DNA of 12,539 nt from NCBI GenBank assembly GCA_021202325.1, contig JAJQDF010000304.1, forward strand, positions 1 to 12,539. Direction: 5' to 3'. Within the stretch, counting starts at the first letter, position 1, and each line of letters opens with the position of its first letter. Origin of the DNA: Clostridiales bacterium. Lineage in GTDB: Bacteria > Bacillota > Clostridia > Lachnospirales > Anaerotignaceae. Positions 6,759 to 12,539 of this stretch are shown one piece after another. Below the pieces are notes generated by a model that worked only from the letters and a program-made list of their open reading frames with translations, made no database searches and had not been told where the DNA came from. The translations under genes and the position numbers were made by a program.

Positions 6759-7586
6759 ATGGAAGAAAATGAAACAATGAATGTACAGGCAGAAGCCGAT
6801 TTGTCTGAAGAACAGCCGGAAGCAGAGAACAATTTTCCTGCAGAACAGGACGATGAGGAAAATGCCGTAACAGAGCCCATACGCACAGTGGAGGACGGCT
6901 ATGCCGCCTTTGCTGAGAAAAACTACGGAGAGGCGGAGAAAATTTTCCAGAGCATCAATGCCTTTGAGCTGTCGCCAATGGCACTCTACGGAGAAGGCCT
7001 TTCAAGACTGTACAAAGAGGACCTTGAAAATGTGAGATCGTACACCCTTAAGCTGAACCAGGCGCTGGAGGTTGCGGAAGAAGCGGATGATATTAAAAAA
7101 ATAATATTGATGGCGCTTGATGTAAATGCCGACCTGGAGGAAAGGGTAAACGGCATGGTTCCCAGCAAAAAAAGGACTGAGGTTGCGCCCTACATAGTCT
7201 ATGTTGACAACTGCTACGATTTTTGTCTTTTCATGATGGAGGAGATTGAAACAAGGAAGCTCATGGATGATGTGGAACTGAACAGAGCATATTATACCTT
7301 TCTCAAGGCAGCGGCAAAATTTTTCAGAAAGGTTGACTCTGTTCCCAGAGTTGACCGAAAGAGGTACGGCAGAGATTTTAATCTGTTCAAGCTGATTTTG
7401 TCGCAAATGAAGGCAAATAAATATCTTCCCGAAACAGAGGAGGATTTCAAGGCGGCAAAGGAGGTTGTCGAAGACGTAGACAAAGGACGCAAGGCGGACG
7501 ACAAAAAGGCCAGAAGACTGATGATATTCATGCTGGTGGTTTGCCTTTTTGTTATCCTGTTTATGAACAGACTGCTTGGAATATAA
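6759..7586 (+). CDS. Acidic tail-anchored membrane protein with TPR-like helices, function unknown
   Basis: A 275-residue protein I do not recognise. Residues 1-45 are highly acidic and low in complexity, probably disordered. Residues about 46-110 (GYAAFAEKNYGEAEKIFQSI, then ALYGEGLSRLY) look like one or two TPR-type helical hairpins. Residues 140-225 are helical, with Tyr, Phe and basic residues. The C-terminus has a charged linker (DKGRKADDKKARR) and one hydrophobic helix at about 254-270 (LMIFMLVVCLFVILF), ending RLLGI. This fits a tail-anchored protein with its bulk in the cytoplasm, since there is no N-terminal signal. AAAGGGG precedes the ATG. It is transcribed alone, between the folded segment and a terminator at 7595-7633. 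A scaffolding or protein-interaction role is a guess from the TPR-like part only. Confidence 0.82.
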   Translation: MEENETMNVQAEADLSEEQPEAENNFPAEQDDEENAVTEPIRTVEDGYAAFAEKNYGEAEKIFQSINAFELSPMALYGEGLSRLYKEDLENVRSYTLKLNQALEVAEEADDIKKIILMALDVNADLEERVNGMVPSKKRTEVAPYIVYVDNCYDFCLFMMEEIETRKLMDDVELNRAYYTFLKAAAKFFRKVDSVPRVDRKRYGRDFNLFKLILSQMKANKYLPETEEDFKAAKEVVEDVDKGRKADDKKARRLMIFMLVVCLFVILFMNRLLGI

Positions 7587-7594
7587 TTAAAACG

Positions 7595-7633
7595 ACGGAA
7601 AGCTGAAATACCGGCAGGTACCAGGCTTTCCGT
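7595..7633 (+). terminator. Probable intrinsic terminator
   Basis: A perfect 9-bp stem, ACGGAAAGC (7595-7603) with GCTTTCCGT (7625-7633), lies 8 nt after the stop at 7586. The 21-nt loop itself contains TACC/GGTA. The following ATTTCATATT is T-rich but not a clean T-run, so efficiency is uncertain. GAAATAC in the loop could alternatively pair with GTATTTC across the 3' arm. Confidence 0.6.
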
Positions 7634-7653
7634 ATTTCATATTATCCGTACTA

Positions 7654-7682
7654 TTGACTAATTATGCCATATGTACTATAAT
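7654..7682 (+). promoter_or_regulatory. Near-consensus sigma-A promoter of the rhodanese-HD-tcdA genes
   Basis: -35 TTGACT (7654-7659), an exact 17-nt spacer, and -10 TATAAT (7677-7682). It is the best promoter in the window, one mismatch from consensus, and lies 38 nt before the ATG at 7721, straight after the preceding terminator. Confidence 0.82.
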
Positions 7683-7720
7683 TCATATCATTATGATAGG
7701 ATTTATTTGGAGGCGGTGCC

Positions 7721-8038
7721 ATGAAAACTGTTACAATAGAGGAGCTTGAAAATACTGACCTGAACGAGGTTTGTATTCTTGACATTAGGCAGAGGAAGGA
7801 CTACGAAAAAGGAAGCGTACGGAGTGCTGAAAACATAATTAACATACCGTTCGACGAATTATCTGCCGATAACGGCCTTTTGCCGAAGGACACACCCATA
7901 TATATTATCTGCTATAAGGGCGAAAGCAGCGGCGAAGCCTGTGAAATGCTTGAAAAGGCCGGATTTGATGCCTATAGTATTGAGGGCGGCTACAGAGAAT
8001 ATTGGAGGAACTGGCTTATTAAGAATGTAGATATTTAA
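7721..8038 (+). CDS. Single-domain rhodanese-like sulfurtransferase
   Basis: A 105-residue cytoplasmic single-domain rhodanese, full length for the type (GlpE/PspE/YgaP-domain size). Visible are ILDIRQRKDYEKGSV (19-33, the conserved D-x-R strand and helix), NIPFDEL (41-47) and the active-site loop IICYKGESSGEA, where C64 is the predicted persulfide-carrying cysteine in the C-x2-G-x2-S arrangement. The ending IEGGYREYWRNWL is typical. It moves sulfane sulfur to an acceptor; which one is unknown. The ribosome site GGAGG lies about 8 nt before the ATG. It comes first behind the strong promoter at 7654, and 47 nt precede the HD-domain gene. Confidence 0.94.
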   Translation: MKTVTIEELENTDLNEVCILDIRQRKDYEKGSVRSAENIINIPFDELSADNGLLPKDTPIYIICYKGESSGEACEMLEKAGFDAYSIEGGYREYWRNWLIKNVDI

Positions 8039-8085
8039 TCGAAATATTAATTTAGTTATATTTATTCAGGAGGGAGAAATATAAA

Positions 8086-8628
8086 ATGATAACAAGAGAC
8101 GAGGCGTGGGCACTGCTCACCGAATATAATCAGGATCCGTTCCATTTGGAGCATGCGGAAATTGTTGAGGGTACTATGAGGTACTTTGCCAAGAAGCTGG
8201 GATATGACGAGGATTTCTGGGGAATTGTCGGACTTCTTCACGACCTGGATTTTGAAAAATATCCCGAACAACACTGCATAAAGGAGCAGGAAATAATGCG
8301 TGAAAGAGGCATTGACGAGGCCATTATCCATGCAACGGCAAGCCACGGCTACGGTTTGGCATCTGACATAAAGCCTGAGCATGAGATGGAGAAGGTTCTC
8401 TATGCCGTTGATGAGCTGACGGGACTTATCGGTGCCGTTGCCATAATGCGCCCGTCAAAGAGCGTACAGGATTTGGAGCTGAAATCGGTTAAAAAGAAAT
8501 TCAAAACGCCAAAATTTGCGGCCGGCTGTTCCCGTGAGGTAATACAAAACGGCGCAGATATGCTGGGCTGGACGCTGGACGAGCTCATCGAGAGAACAAT
8601 TGCGGCGCTCAGAACATTCAGACCTTAA
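8086..8628 (+). CDS. HD-domain protein, putative phosphohydrolase
   Basis: A 180-residue HD superfamily protein of the HDIG-like small type. Metal-ligand candidates are H23 (HAEIVEGTMRYFAKKLG), H52-D53 (GLLHDLDFEKYPEQH), H82 and H87 (IIHATASHGYG) and D109 (LYAVDELTG). The domain fills nearly the whole protein, and the C-terminus (NGADMLGWTLDELIERTI) is a conserved helical end. It is probably a metal-dependent phosphohydrolase of unknown substrate. A strong AGGAGGG site lies upstream of the ATG. Only 13 nt separate it from tcdA, so the two are co-translated from one mRNA; no functional link is evident from the family. Confidence 0.9.
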   Translation: MITRDEAWALLTEYNQDPFHLEHAEIVEGTMRYFAKKLGYDEDFWGIVGLLHDLDFEKYPEQHCIKEQEIMRERGIDEAIIHATASHGYGLASDIKPEHEMEKVLYAVDELTGLIGAVAIMRPSKSVQDLELKSVKKKFKTPKFAAGCSREVIQNGADMLGWTLDELIERTIAALRTFRP

Positions 8629-8641
8629 AAAGGTGGGTACA

Positions 8642-9355
8642 ATGTCAGATAGATTTTCGAGAACGGAGCTTCTTTTGGGAGCGGAAAACATGGAAAAGCT
8701 GGCCAATGCACGGGTTGCGGTATTCGGAATTGGCGGTGTGGGCGGCTTTGCTGCCGAAGCCATTGCTAGATGCGGTGTCGGAGCCATGGATATAATAGAT
8801 AACGACAGGGTTTCCGAGTCAAACATAAACAGGCAGATTATTGCGCTAAGCAGCACCGTCGGCAGATACAAAACCGATGTTATGAAAGAGCGCCTGCTGG
8901 ACATAAATCCCGATCTAAGGCTTACGGTGCACAACTGCTTTTATCTGCCGGAAACTGCGGACGAATTTGATTTTTCCGAGTATTCCTATGTAGTTGATGC
9001 GGTGGATACGGTTACGGCAAAGATTGACATAATCGTGCGTTGCAAGGCACTTAATGTGCCGGTCATAAGCTGTATGGGCGCCGGAAATAAGTTGGATCCG
9101 ACTATGCTTGAGGTGTCGGATATATATAAAACATCGGTTTGTCCCCTTGCCAAGGTTATGCGCCGGGAGCTTAAAAAACGGGGTATAGACAGCCTGAAGG
9201 TGGTATATTCCAAGGAGGAGCCCATAAAGCATAAGTGTGCCGCTAAAGAGCAAACCGGCAGACGAGCCATTCCGGGCAGTGTATCATTTGTGCCGTCAGT
9301 GGCGGGGCTGATAATGGCGGGAGAGGTAGTAAGAGAGCTGACGCTGTTAGGATGA
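8642..9355 (+). CDS. tcdA: TcdA, tRNA threonylcarbamoyladenosine dehydratase (E1-like)
   Basis: A 237-residue ThiF/E1-like adenylating enzyme (CsdL/YgdL type) that cyclises t6A37 of tRNA to ct6A using ATP. It opens with DRFSRTELLLGAENMEKL. The nucleotide-binding loop is FGIGGVGGFAAEA (28-40), DNDRVSESNINRQ (53-65) contains the conserved Asp and Arg, VVDAVDTVTAKI (117-128) is the acidic strand, SCMGAGNKLDP (143-153) follows, and SFVPSVAGLIMAGEVVREL closes the fold. Length is normal, though somewhat short of E. coli TcdA. The start at 8642 is chosen because AAAGGTGGG precedes it and the family begins there; an upstream in-frame ATG at 8600 overlaps the HD gene. The stop TGA (9353-9355) lies in a perfect hairpin that begins repeat copy 4. 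Rhodanese upstream recalls the sulfurtransferase link of csdL in E. coli. Confidence 0.94.
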   Translation: MSDRFSRTELLLGAENMEKLANARVAVFGIGGVGGFAAEAIARCGVGAMDIIDNDRVSESNINRQIIALSSTVGRYKTDVMKERLLDINPDLRLTVHNCFYLPETADEFDFSEYSYVVDAVDTVTAKIDIIVRCKALNVPVISCMGAGNKLDPTMLEVSDIYKTSVCPLAKVMRRELKKRGIDSLKVVYSKEEPIKHKCAAKEQTGRRAIPGSVSFVPSVAGLIMAGEVVRELTLLG

Positions 9356-9548
9356 AATCTGCGATTTCATCCTGTAACGGGGGCAAATGCAAAAGTTCCA
9401 CGAGAAACTTTTGCATTTGCAGTGGCTGTGTTTTATGCATAGACGTCCTCGGAAGTGAATTCTTTGGACGATTACTGCTTCTGTCGGTAAAACTGAAGTT
9501 TGTACAAAATATAAAGTTATCGTTTTCGAGTAACTATTATGTTTAACA
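9349..9548 (+). repeat. Structured repeat, copy 4 (long form, inverted), fused to the tcdA stop
   Basis: Inverted relative to the other three copies and read here in the tcdA sense. Hairpin 2 comes first, AGGATGAAAT/ATTTCATCCT (9349-9358 with 9364-9373, 10 bp perfect), and its left arm contains the tcdA stop. Hairpin 1 (9383-9397 with 9406-9420) has the same 15-bp arms as copy 1. The box complement CGGAAGTGAATTC follows near 9450-9462, then an AT-rich part matching 1-88 of the window in reverse complement, with only scattered substitutions and small gaps, up to about 9548. Hairpin 3 is weak or absent. A 64-codon reading frame here (9352-9546) is not considered a gene. The whole 9356-9836 gap between the convergent genes is filled by copies 4, 2 and 3. 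Confidence 0.85.
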
Positions 9549-9558
9549 GACACCGCTT

Positions 9559-9694
9559 GAGGAATTTATTTCCGAAAGTGCCGAGGCTTAGGTAGTAGCC
9601 AATGCAAATTGAAAAGTTTCAAGGGAACTTTTCAATCTGTCGCCGCAATAAGCTGAAATCTCCCAAAGATTTCAGCTTACACGGCTCTGCCGTG
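9559..9694 (-). repeat. Structured repeat, copy 2 (short form)
   Basis: On the plus strand: box variant GAGGAATTTATTTCCGA (9559-9575), a linker ending AGCC, and hairpin 1 ATTGAAAAGTT/AACTTTTCAAT (9608-9618 with 9626-9636, 11 bp). Hairpin 2 is TAAGCTGAAATCT/AGATTTCAGCTTA (9649-9661 with 9667-9679, 13 bp perfect). Hairpin 3 is CACGGC-TCT-GCCGTG (9680-9694). The AT-rich left part of copies 1 and 4 is missing; copy 4 abuts it instead. No gene ends on this copy. It stands in tandem with copy 3, so it may be a duplication. Confidence 0.85.
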
Positions 9695-9701
9695 GCCGCC
9701 T

Positions 9702-9845
9702 GAGGAATTCACTTCCGAAGGTGTCAACGCATAGAAAACAGCCAAAGTAAAAGCCAATGTTTCGATGATTTTACGGAACATTGGCTTTTACTGCCGCCAG
9801 TAAGCAGAAATTCACAGGAATTTCTGCTTAAAGCGCTCAGCGCTT
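9702..9845 (-). repeat. Structured repeat, copy 3 (short form), fused to the xanthine dehydrogenase stop
   Basis: On the plus strand: box GAGGAATTCACTTCCGA (9702-9718) and a linker ending in AGCC before hairpin 1, which has a perfect 16-bp stem (9746-9761 with 9777-9792) and a 15-nt loop. Hairpin 2 is TAAGCAGAAATTC/GAATTTCTGCTTA (9801-9813 with 9818-9830, 13 bp perfect). Hairpin 3 is AAGCGC-TCA-GCGCTT (9831-9845). Its loop is, on the minus strand, the TGA stop of the xanthine dehydrogenase gene. Stems differ in sequence from copies 1 and 2 but remain paired. Confidence 0.87.
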
Positions 9846-12389
9846 ATAAGGAGTATTTTCCAGCGGCAATTTTGTCCTAAACTCCCTATCCTTATTGTAA
9901 TACGCAAGCTGTACCGCAGGGGCAGTGGGTATGGAGGCAATTTCGCCTATGCCCTTGGCTCCGCAGGCAAGGCCGCCTATGTTTTTGCCTACGATTATGG
10001 ACTCCAGCTCAGGGGTTTTATCGGCTCTGAAAAGCCCCAAAGTTCCGTATTTGGCCAATGGCTTGCCGTTTTCAAGCGGATAGTCCTCGGTCAGGGCATA
10101 GCCCAGACTCATCACAACTCCGCCTTCTATCTGTCCTTCCACTGACTTGGGATTTACCGCTGTTCCCACATCGTGGACGGCCACAACCCTCTTCAACGTT
10201 CCGTCGTCGTTTAACTCCACTAGGTGCGTGGCATAGCCGTAGGCTATATGGCTGACGGGATTTTCTTTGTCTGAACCCATTTTGTCTGTAATTCCCGTGT
10301 ATTCGCCGAAAAACTCACGGCCGTTTAGGGCTTCCAGCGTTCCGGCCTCATCCAATGCTTTTTTAAGCTCTTTGGCGGCTCTCACAACGGCTTCGCCTGT
10401 GAAAAGCGTCTGCCTGGATGCCGTTGTGTTGCCCGAATCCGGCGAAAACTTTGTGTCCGGGGTGTCGTATATTATATTTTCATGGGAAATTCCCGTTGTT
10501 TCGCATATCATCTGTATCTGTACCGTTCCCATGCCCTGACCAATGCAGGCCGCAGAGGATGTGACATGTACAATGCCGTCCTTAACGGTTATACGACAGC
10601 GCCCGGTGTCCGGTATTCCTACGCCTAAACCGCTGTTTTTGAGGGCGCAGGCGATTCCTGCTTTGGGATTTTTCTCGTAAATATCCCGTACCGCATCAAG
10701 AGTTTCCACCAGCGCTGTGCTTTCATCGGCAATCTGTCCGTTGGGCAGTATGTCGCCGGGACGAAGGGCGTTGCGGTAGCGTATCTCAAAGGAGGATATG
10801 CCCACCATCTCCGCCAGCTGATTTATGTTGCATTCCGTGGCGAAACAGCTCTGGGTAACACCGAAGCCCCTAAACGCTCCGGCCGGGGGATTGTTGGTGT
10901 AATAAGCCTTGCCGGTAATGTCTATGACCTGATAATTGTAAGGCCCGGCGGCATGGGTGCAGGCTCTCTGCAGAACCGGTCCGCCAAGACTGGCATAGGC
11001 GCCTGTGTCGGATATTATGACGGCCTTCATCGCCGTAAGATAGCCATTTTCGTCGCAGGCCGTGGTGAAATCCATTTCCATGGCGTGCCGCTTCGGATGA
11101 ACGAGTATGCTTTCCTGCCTTGTCAGCTTAACCTTTACAGGACGGCCTGTTTTCTGCGCCAAAAGTGCGGCGTGGTGCTGTACGCTCATGTCCTCCTTGC
11201 CTCCGAAGCCGCCGCCGACCATTGCGGCCGATACTCTAACCTTTTCAAGCGGCAGTCCTGTGGCATCGGAACATTCACGCCTTGTCTGATATATGCCCTG
11301 GTCGCCGCTGATTATGTGTATGCCTCCGTCCTCCGGAAAGGCTACGGCGCATTCGGGCTCCATGAAAGCGTGTTCCGTAAAGGGAACGCTGTAGTGATTC
11401 GTAACCTTGTATTTGCTTTTCGCTATGACCTCATCGGCATTTCCTCTAACTAAATGCTCGGAAGCCAAAAGATTGCCGTCCTCATGGAGAAGGGGCGCTC
11501 CCTCCTTCATGGAATCTGCCGGCGAAAATATTCCCTCTAAGGGCTCATATTCCACCTTTATAAGCTTTTTGACCGTATCTAAAGCCCGTTGATTTTCGGC
11601 GGCAATAAGCACAATGGCATCGCCTAAATAGTGGGTTGTTCCGCCGATAGGGATAAGCACATCCCAGTCACGTTTAAGATGGCCGACCTTCTGGGTTCCG
11701 GGAATGTCCTCGGCTCCCATTATGCATACTACGCCCTCAACCTTTTCGGCCTCGGATTTGTCTATCGAAAGGACTTTGGCTCTCGGATATTCGCTTCTAA
11801 GCGCCGAGCCCACAAGCATGTTTTCCATGTAGAAATCATCGGCATATTTGGCTGTGCCCAGTGCCTTTGCTTCGGCATCCACCCTGTGTATGTTTTCGCC
11901 CAAAAGCCCGATGTATTCTGTCTTTTTGACGGGTTTGTTTTCCCTCAGTATTTCGGCGGCTAAAGATATTGCCTCCTCAATTTTTTTGTAGCCGGTACAG
12001 CGGCATATGTTGCCCCTTATTGCGGTCTTTATATCCTCTGTTGTAGGACTTAAATTTTTGTCCAGCAAAGCCTTGGCGCACATAACCATGCCGGGTATGC
12101 AGAAGCCGCACTGAACCGCTCCAGCCTCGGAAAAGGCAAAGCTGTATACCTCCTTTTCCCTCTCGGTCAGTCCCTCGCATGTGATTATGGTTTTGCCGTC
12201 GAGACGGTCGGTTTTCTGCACGCAGGCTTTCATTGGCTTTCCGTCAATAAGCACTGTACATGCTCCGCAGGCTCCTTCGCTGCATCCGTCCTTCACTGAT
12301 GTAAGGCCTAAGTTTTCCCTCAAAAATGGCATGAGCTTGACGTTTTCGGTAACTGTATATGAAATGCCGTTTACTGTAAATACGGACAT
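9837..12389 (-). CDS. xdh: FAD-less molybdenum hydroxylase, selenium-dependent xanthine dehydrogenase type
   Basis: An 850-residue xanthine-oxidase-family protein that would hydroxylate a purine at a molybdopterin centre. The N-terminal plant-type [2Fe-2S] domain has C36, C41, C44 and C56; the second [2Fe-2S] domain has C94, C97, C129 and C131. From about 160 comes the Moco part: VGGGFGGKED (391-400), GAFRGFG (504-510), GQGMGTVQIQ (617-626) and KGIGE with catalytic E816. E399, R507 and E816 align by motif with bovine XDH E802, R880 and E1261, favouring a purine over an aldehyde. There is no FAD domain, so electrons must leave through a partner or ferredoxin. Architecture and length match the TIGR03311-type selenium-dependent XDH, whose selenium is a labile cofactor, not selenocysteine; FAD-less aldehyde oxidoreductase (Mop) is the alternative. 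The start at 12389 has AAAGGAGG 7 nt upstream; the ATG at 12431 lacks one. The stop is in the loop of repeat hairpin 3. Confidence 0.92.
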   Translation of the reverse strand: MSVFTVNGISYTVTENVKLMPFLRENLGLTSVKDGCSEGACGACTVLIDGKPMKACVQKTDRLDGKTIITCEGLTEREKEVYSFAFSEAGAVQCGFCIPGMVMCAKALLDKNLSPTTEDIKTAIRGNICRCTGYKKIEEAISLAAEILRENKPVKKTEYIGLLGENIHRVDAEAKALGTAKYADDFYMENMLVGSALRSEYPRAKVLSIDKSEAEKVEGVVCIMGAEDIPGTQKVGHLKRDWDVLIPIGGTTHYLGDAIVLIAAENQRALDTVKKLIKVEYEPLEGIFSPADSMKEGAPLLHEDGNLLASEHLVRGNADEVIAKSKYKVTNHYSVPFTEHAFMEPECAVAFPEDGGIHIISGDQGIYQTRRECSDATGLPLEKVRVSAAMVGGGFGGKEDMSVQHHAALLAQKTGRPVKVKLTRQESILVHPKRHAMEMDFTTACDENGYLTAMKAVIISDTGAYASLGGPVLQRACTHAAGPYNYQVIDITGKAYYTNNPPAGAFRGFGVTQSCFATECNINQLAEMVGISSFEIRYRNALRPGDILPNGQIADESTALVETLDAVRDIYEKNPKAGIACALKNSGLGVGIPDTGRCRITVKDGIVHVTSSAACIGQGMGTVQIQMICETTGISHENIIYDTPDTKFSPDSGNTTASRQTLFTGEAVVRAAKELKKALDEAGTLEALNGREFFGEYTGITDKMGSDKENPVSHIAYGYATHLVELNDDGTLKRVVAVHDVGTAVNPKSVEGQIEGGVVMSLGYALTEDYPLENGKPLAKYGTLGLFRADKTPELESIIVGKNIGGLACGAKGIGEIASIPTAPAVQLAYYNKDREFRTKLPLENTPYKR

Positions 12390-12396
12390 GGTATAG

Positions 12397-12450
12397 CCTC
12401 CTTTCAACAGCTCTTTTTTCAATGGTAACACTTTAATGAATGCATTTCAA
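12397..12450 (-). promoter_or_regulatory. Ribosome binding site and possible promoter of the xanthine dehydrogenase gene
   Basis: AAAGGAGG on the minus strand (12397-12404) sits 7 nt before the ATG and decides the start. A modest promoter, TTGAAA (12445-12450), a 17-nt spacer, and TACCAT (12422-12427), lies just upstream; use of it would exclude the ATG at 12431. A second possible -10, TATAAT (12532-12537), is at the window edge, and its -35 would be outside. I see nothing else in 12451-12539. Confidence 0.45.
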
Positions 12451-12539
12451 GCGGATTGGAAATGGAGCGTTATTCTAAATTAAGGATAAAGCTATTTTCA
12501 TGAAGCTCTTTATTTAAAGTAAAATCTGTCTATTATAAA

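Noticed and set aside
8600..8641. Upstream start at 8600 for tcdA
   Set aside because: It would overlap the HD gene and add 14 residues foreign to the family; the start at 8642 has its own ribosome site.
9383..9420. Hairpin 1 of the repeats as a simple intrinsic terminator
   Set aside because: Stems are long and perfect, but no T-run follows on either strand, and three different hairpins recur in fixed order. They may still affect 3' ends.
9352..9546. A 64-codon open frame starting at the tcdA stop
   Set aside because: It runs entirely through repeat copy 4, its codons follow the hairpins, there is no ribosome binding site of its own, and the matching region in copy 1 is not read as a gene.
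9349..9845. The repeats as a CRISPR array or integron attC array
   Set aside because: The units are about 140-200 bp with multi-hairpin content, not short identical repeats with unique spacers; no cas genes, integrase or cassette genes are present, and the attC core sites are not seen.
10953..11453. Plus-strand 166-codon frame inside the xanthine dehydrogenase gene
   Set aside because: It is antisense to conserved Moco-domain motifs and has no recognisable protein features or promoter.
9837..12389. Selenocysteine encoded by in-frame TGA in the xanthine dehydrogenase
   Set aside because: The reading frame has no internal TGA; selenium in this family is a separate labile ligand at the molybdenum site.
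12390..12431. Upstream start at 12431 for the xanthine dehydrogenase gene
   Set aside because: The AAAGGAGG site lies between this ATG and the one at 12389, which matches the family N-terminus.

Overview
The window looks like chromosomal DNA from an anaerobic, low-to-medium GC Firmicute of class Clostridia. The signs are frequent AGA/AGG and ATA codons, strong AGGAGG-type ribosome binding sites, consensus sigma-A promoters, oxygen-sensitive enzymes (a BadF/HgdC-type acyl-CoA dehydratase activase, a radical SAM protein) and a selenium-dependent-type xanthine dehydrogenase. I cannot name the genus. There are no tRNA or rRNA genes, CRISPR arrays, transposases or phage genes.

Layout. (1) 1-1228, minus strand: a membrane-anchored low-complexity protein and an Rrf2-family regulator, probably one operon from a promoter at 1200-1228. 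A structured repeat lies against the regulator's 3' end. (2) 1302-6512, plus strand: a six-gene tightly spaced run behind a good sigma-A promoter. It holds two HgdA/B-like proteins (DUF2229/COG3580 and COG3581), a BadF-type ATPase/activase, a nitroreductase, a Nudix hydrolase and a radical SAM protein. The first three correspond to domains that are fused into one giant activase-like protein in many other bacteria. (3) 6505-6680: a highly folded non-coding segment closed by a 13-nt terminal inverted repeat, a candidate structured RNA or small mobile element. (4) 6759-7633: an acidic, C-terminally membrane-anchored protein and its terminator. (5) 7654-9355: a near-consensus promoter driving a rhodanese, an HD-domain protein and TcdA, the tRNA ct6A dehydratase. 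(6) 9349-9845: three further copies of the structured repeat, packed between convergent genes. (7) 9837-12389, minus strand: an 850-residue molybdenum hydroxylase of the FAD-less, selenium-dependent xanthine dehydrogenase type.

The most unusual signal is a four-copy family of structured repeats, at 1-226 and 9349-9845. Each copy has a conserved box (GAGGAATTCACTTCCGA or a close variant), a linker ending in AGCC, and then two or three successive hairpins. The stems differ in sequence between copies yet stay paired, while the loop-closing bases stay constant. Such compensatory change is the mark of selected RNA or ssDNA structure. Three of the four copies are fused to the 3' end of a gene, so that the gene's stop codon lies inside one of the hairpins (rrf2, tcdA, xdh). 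I do not recognise this family.
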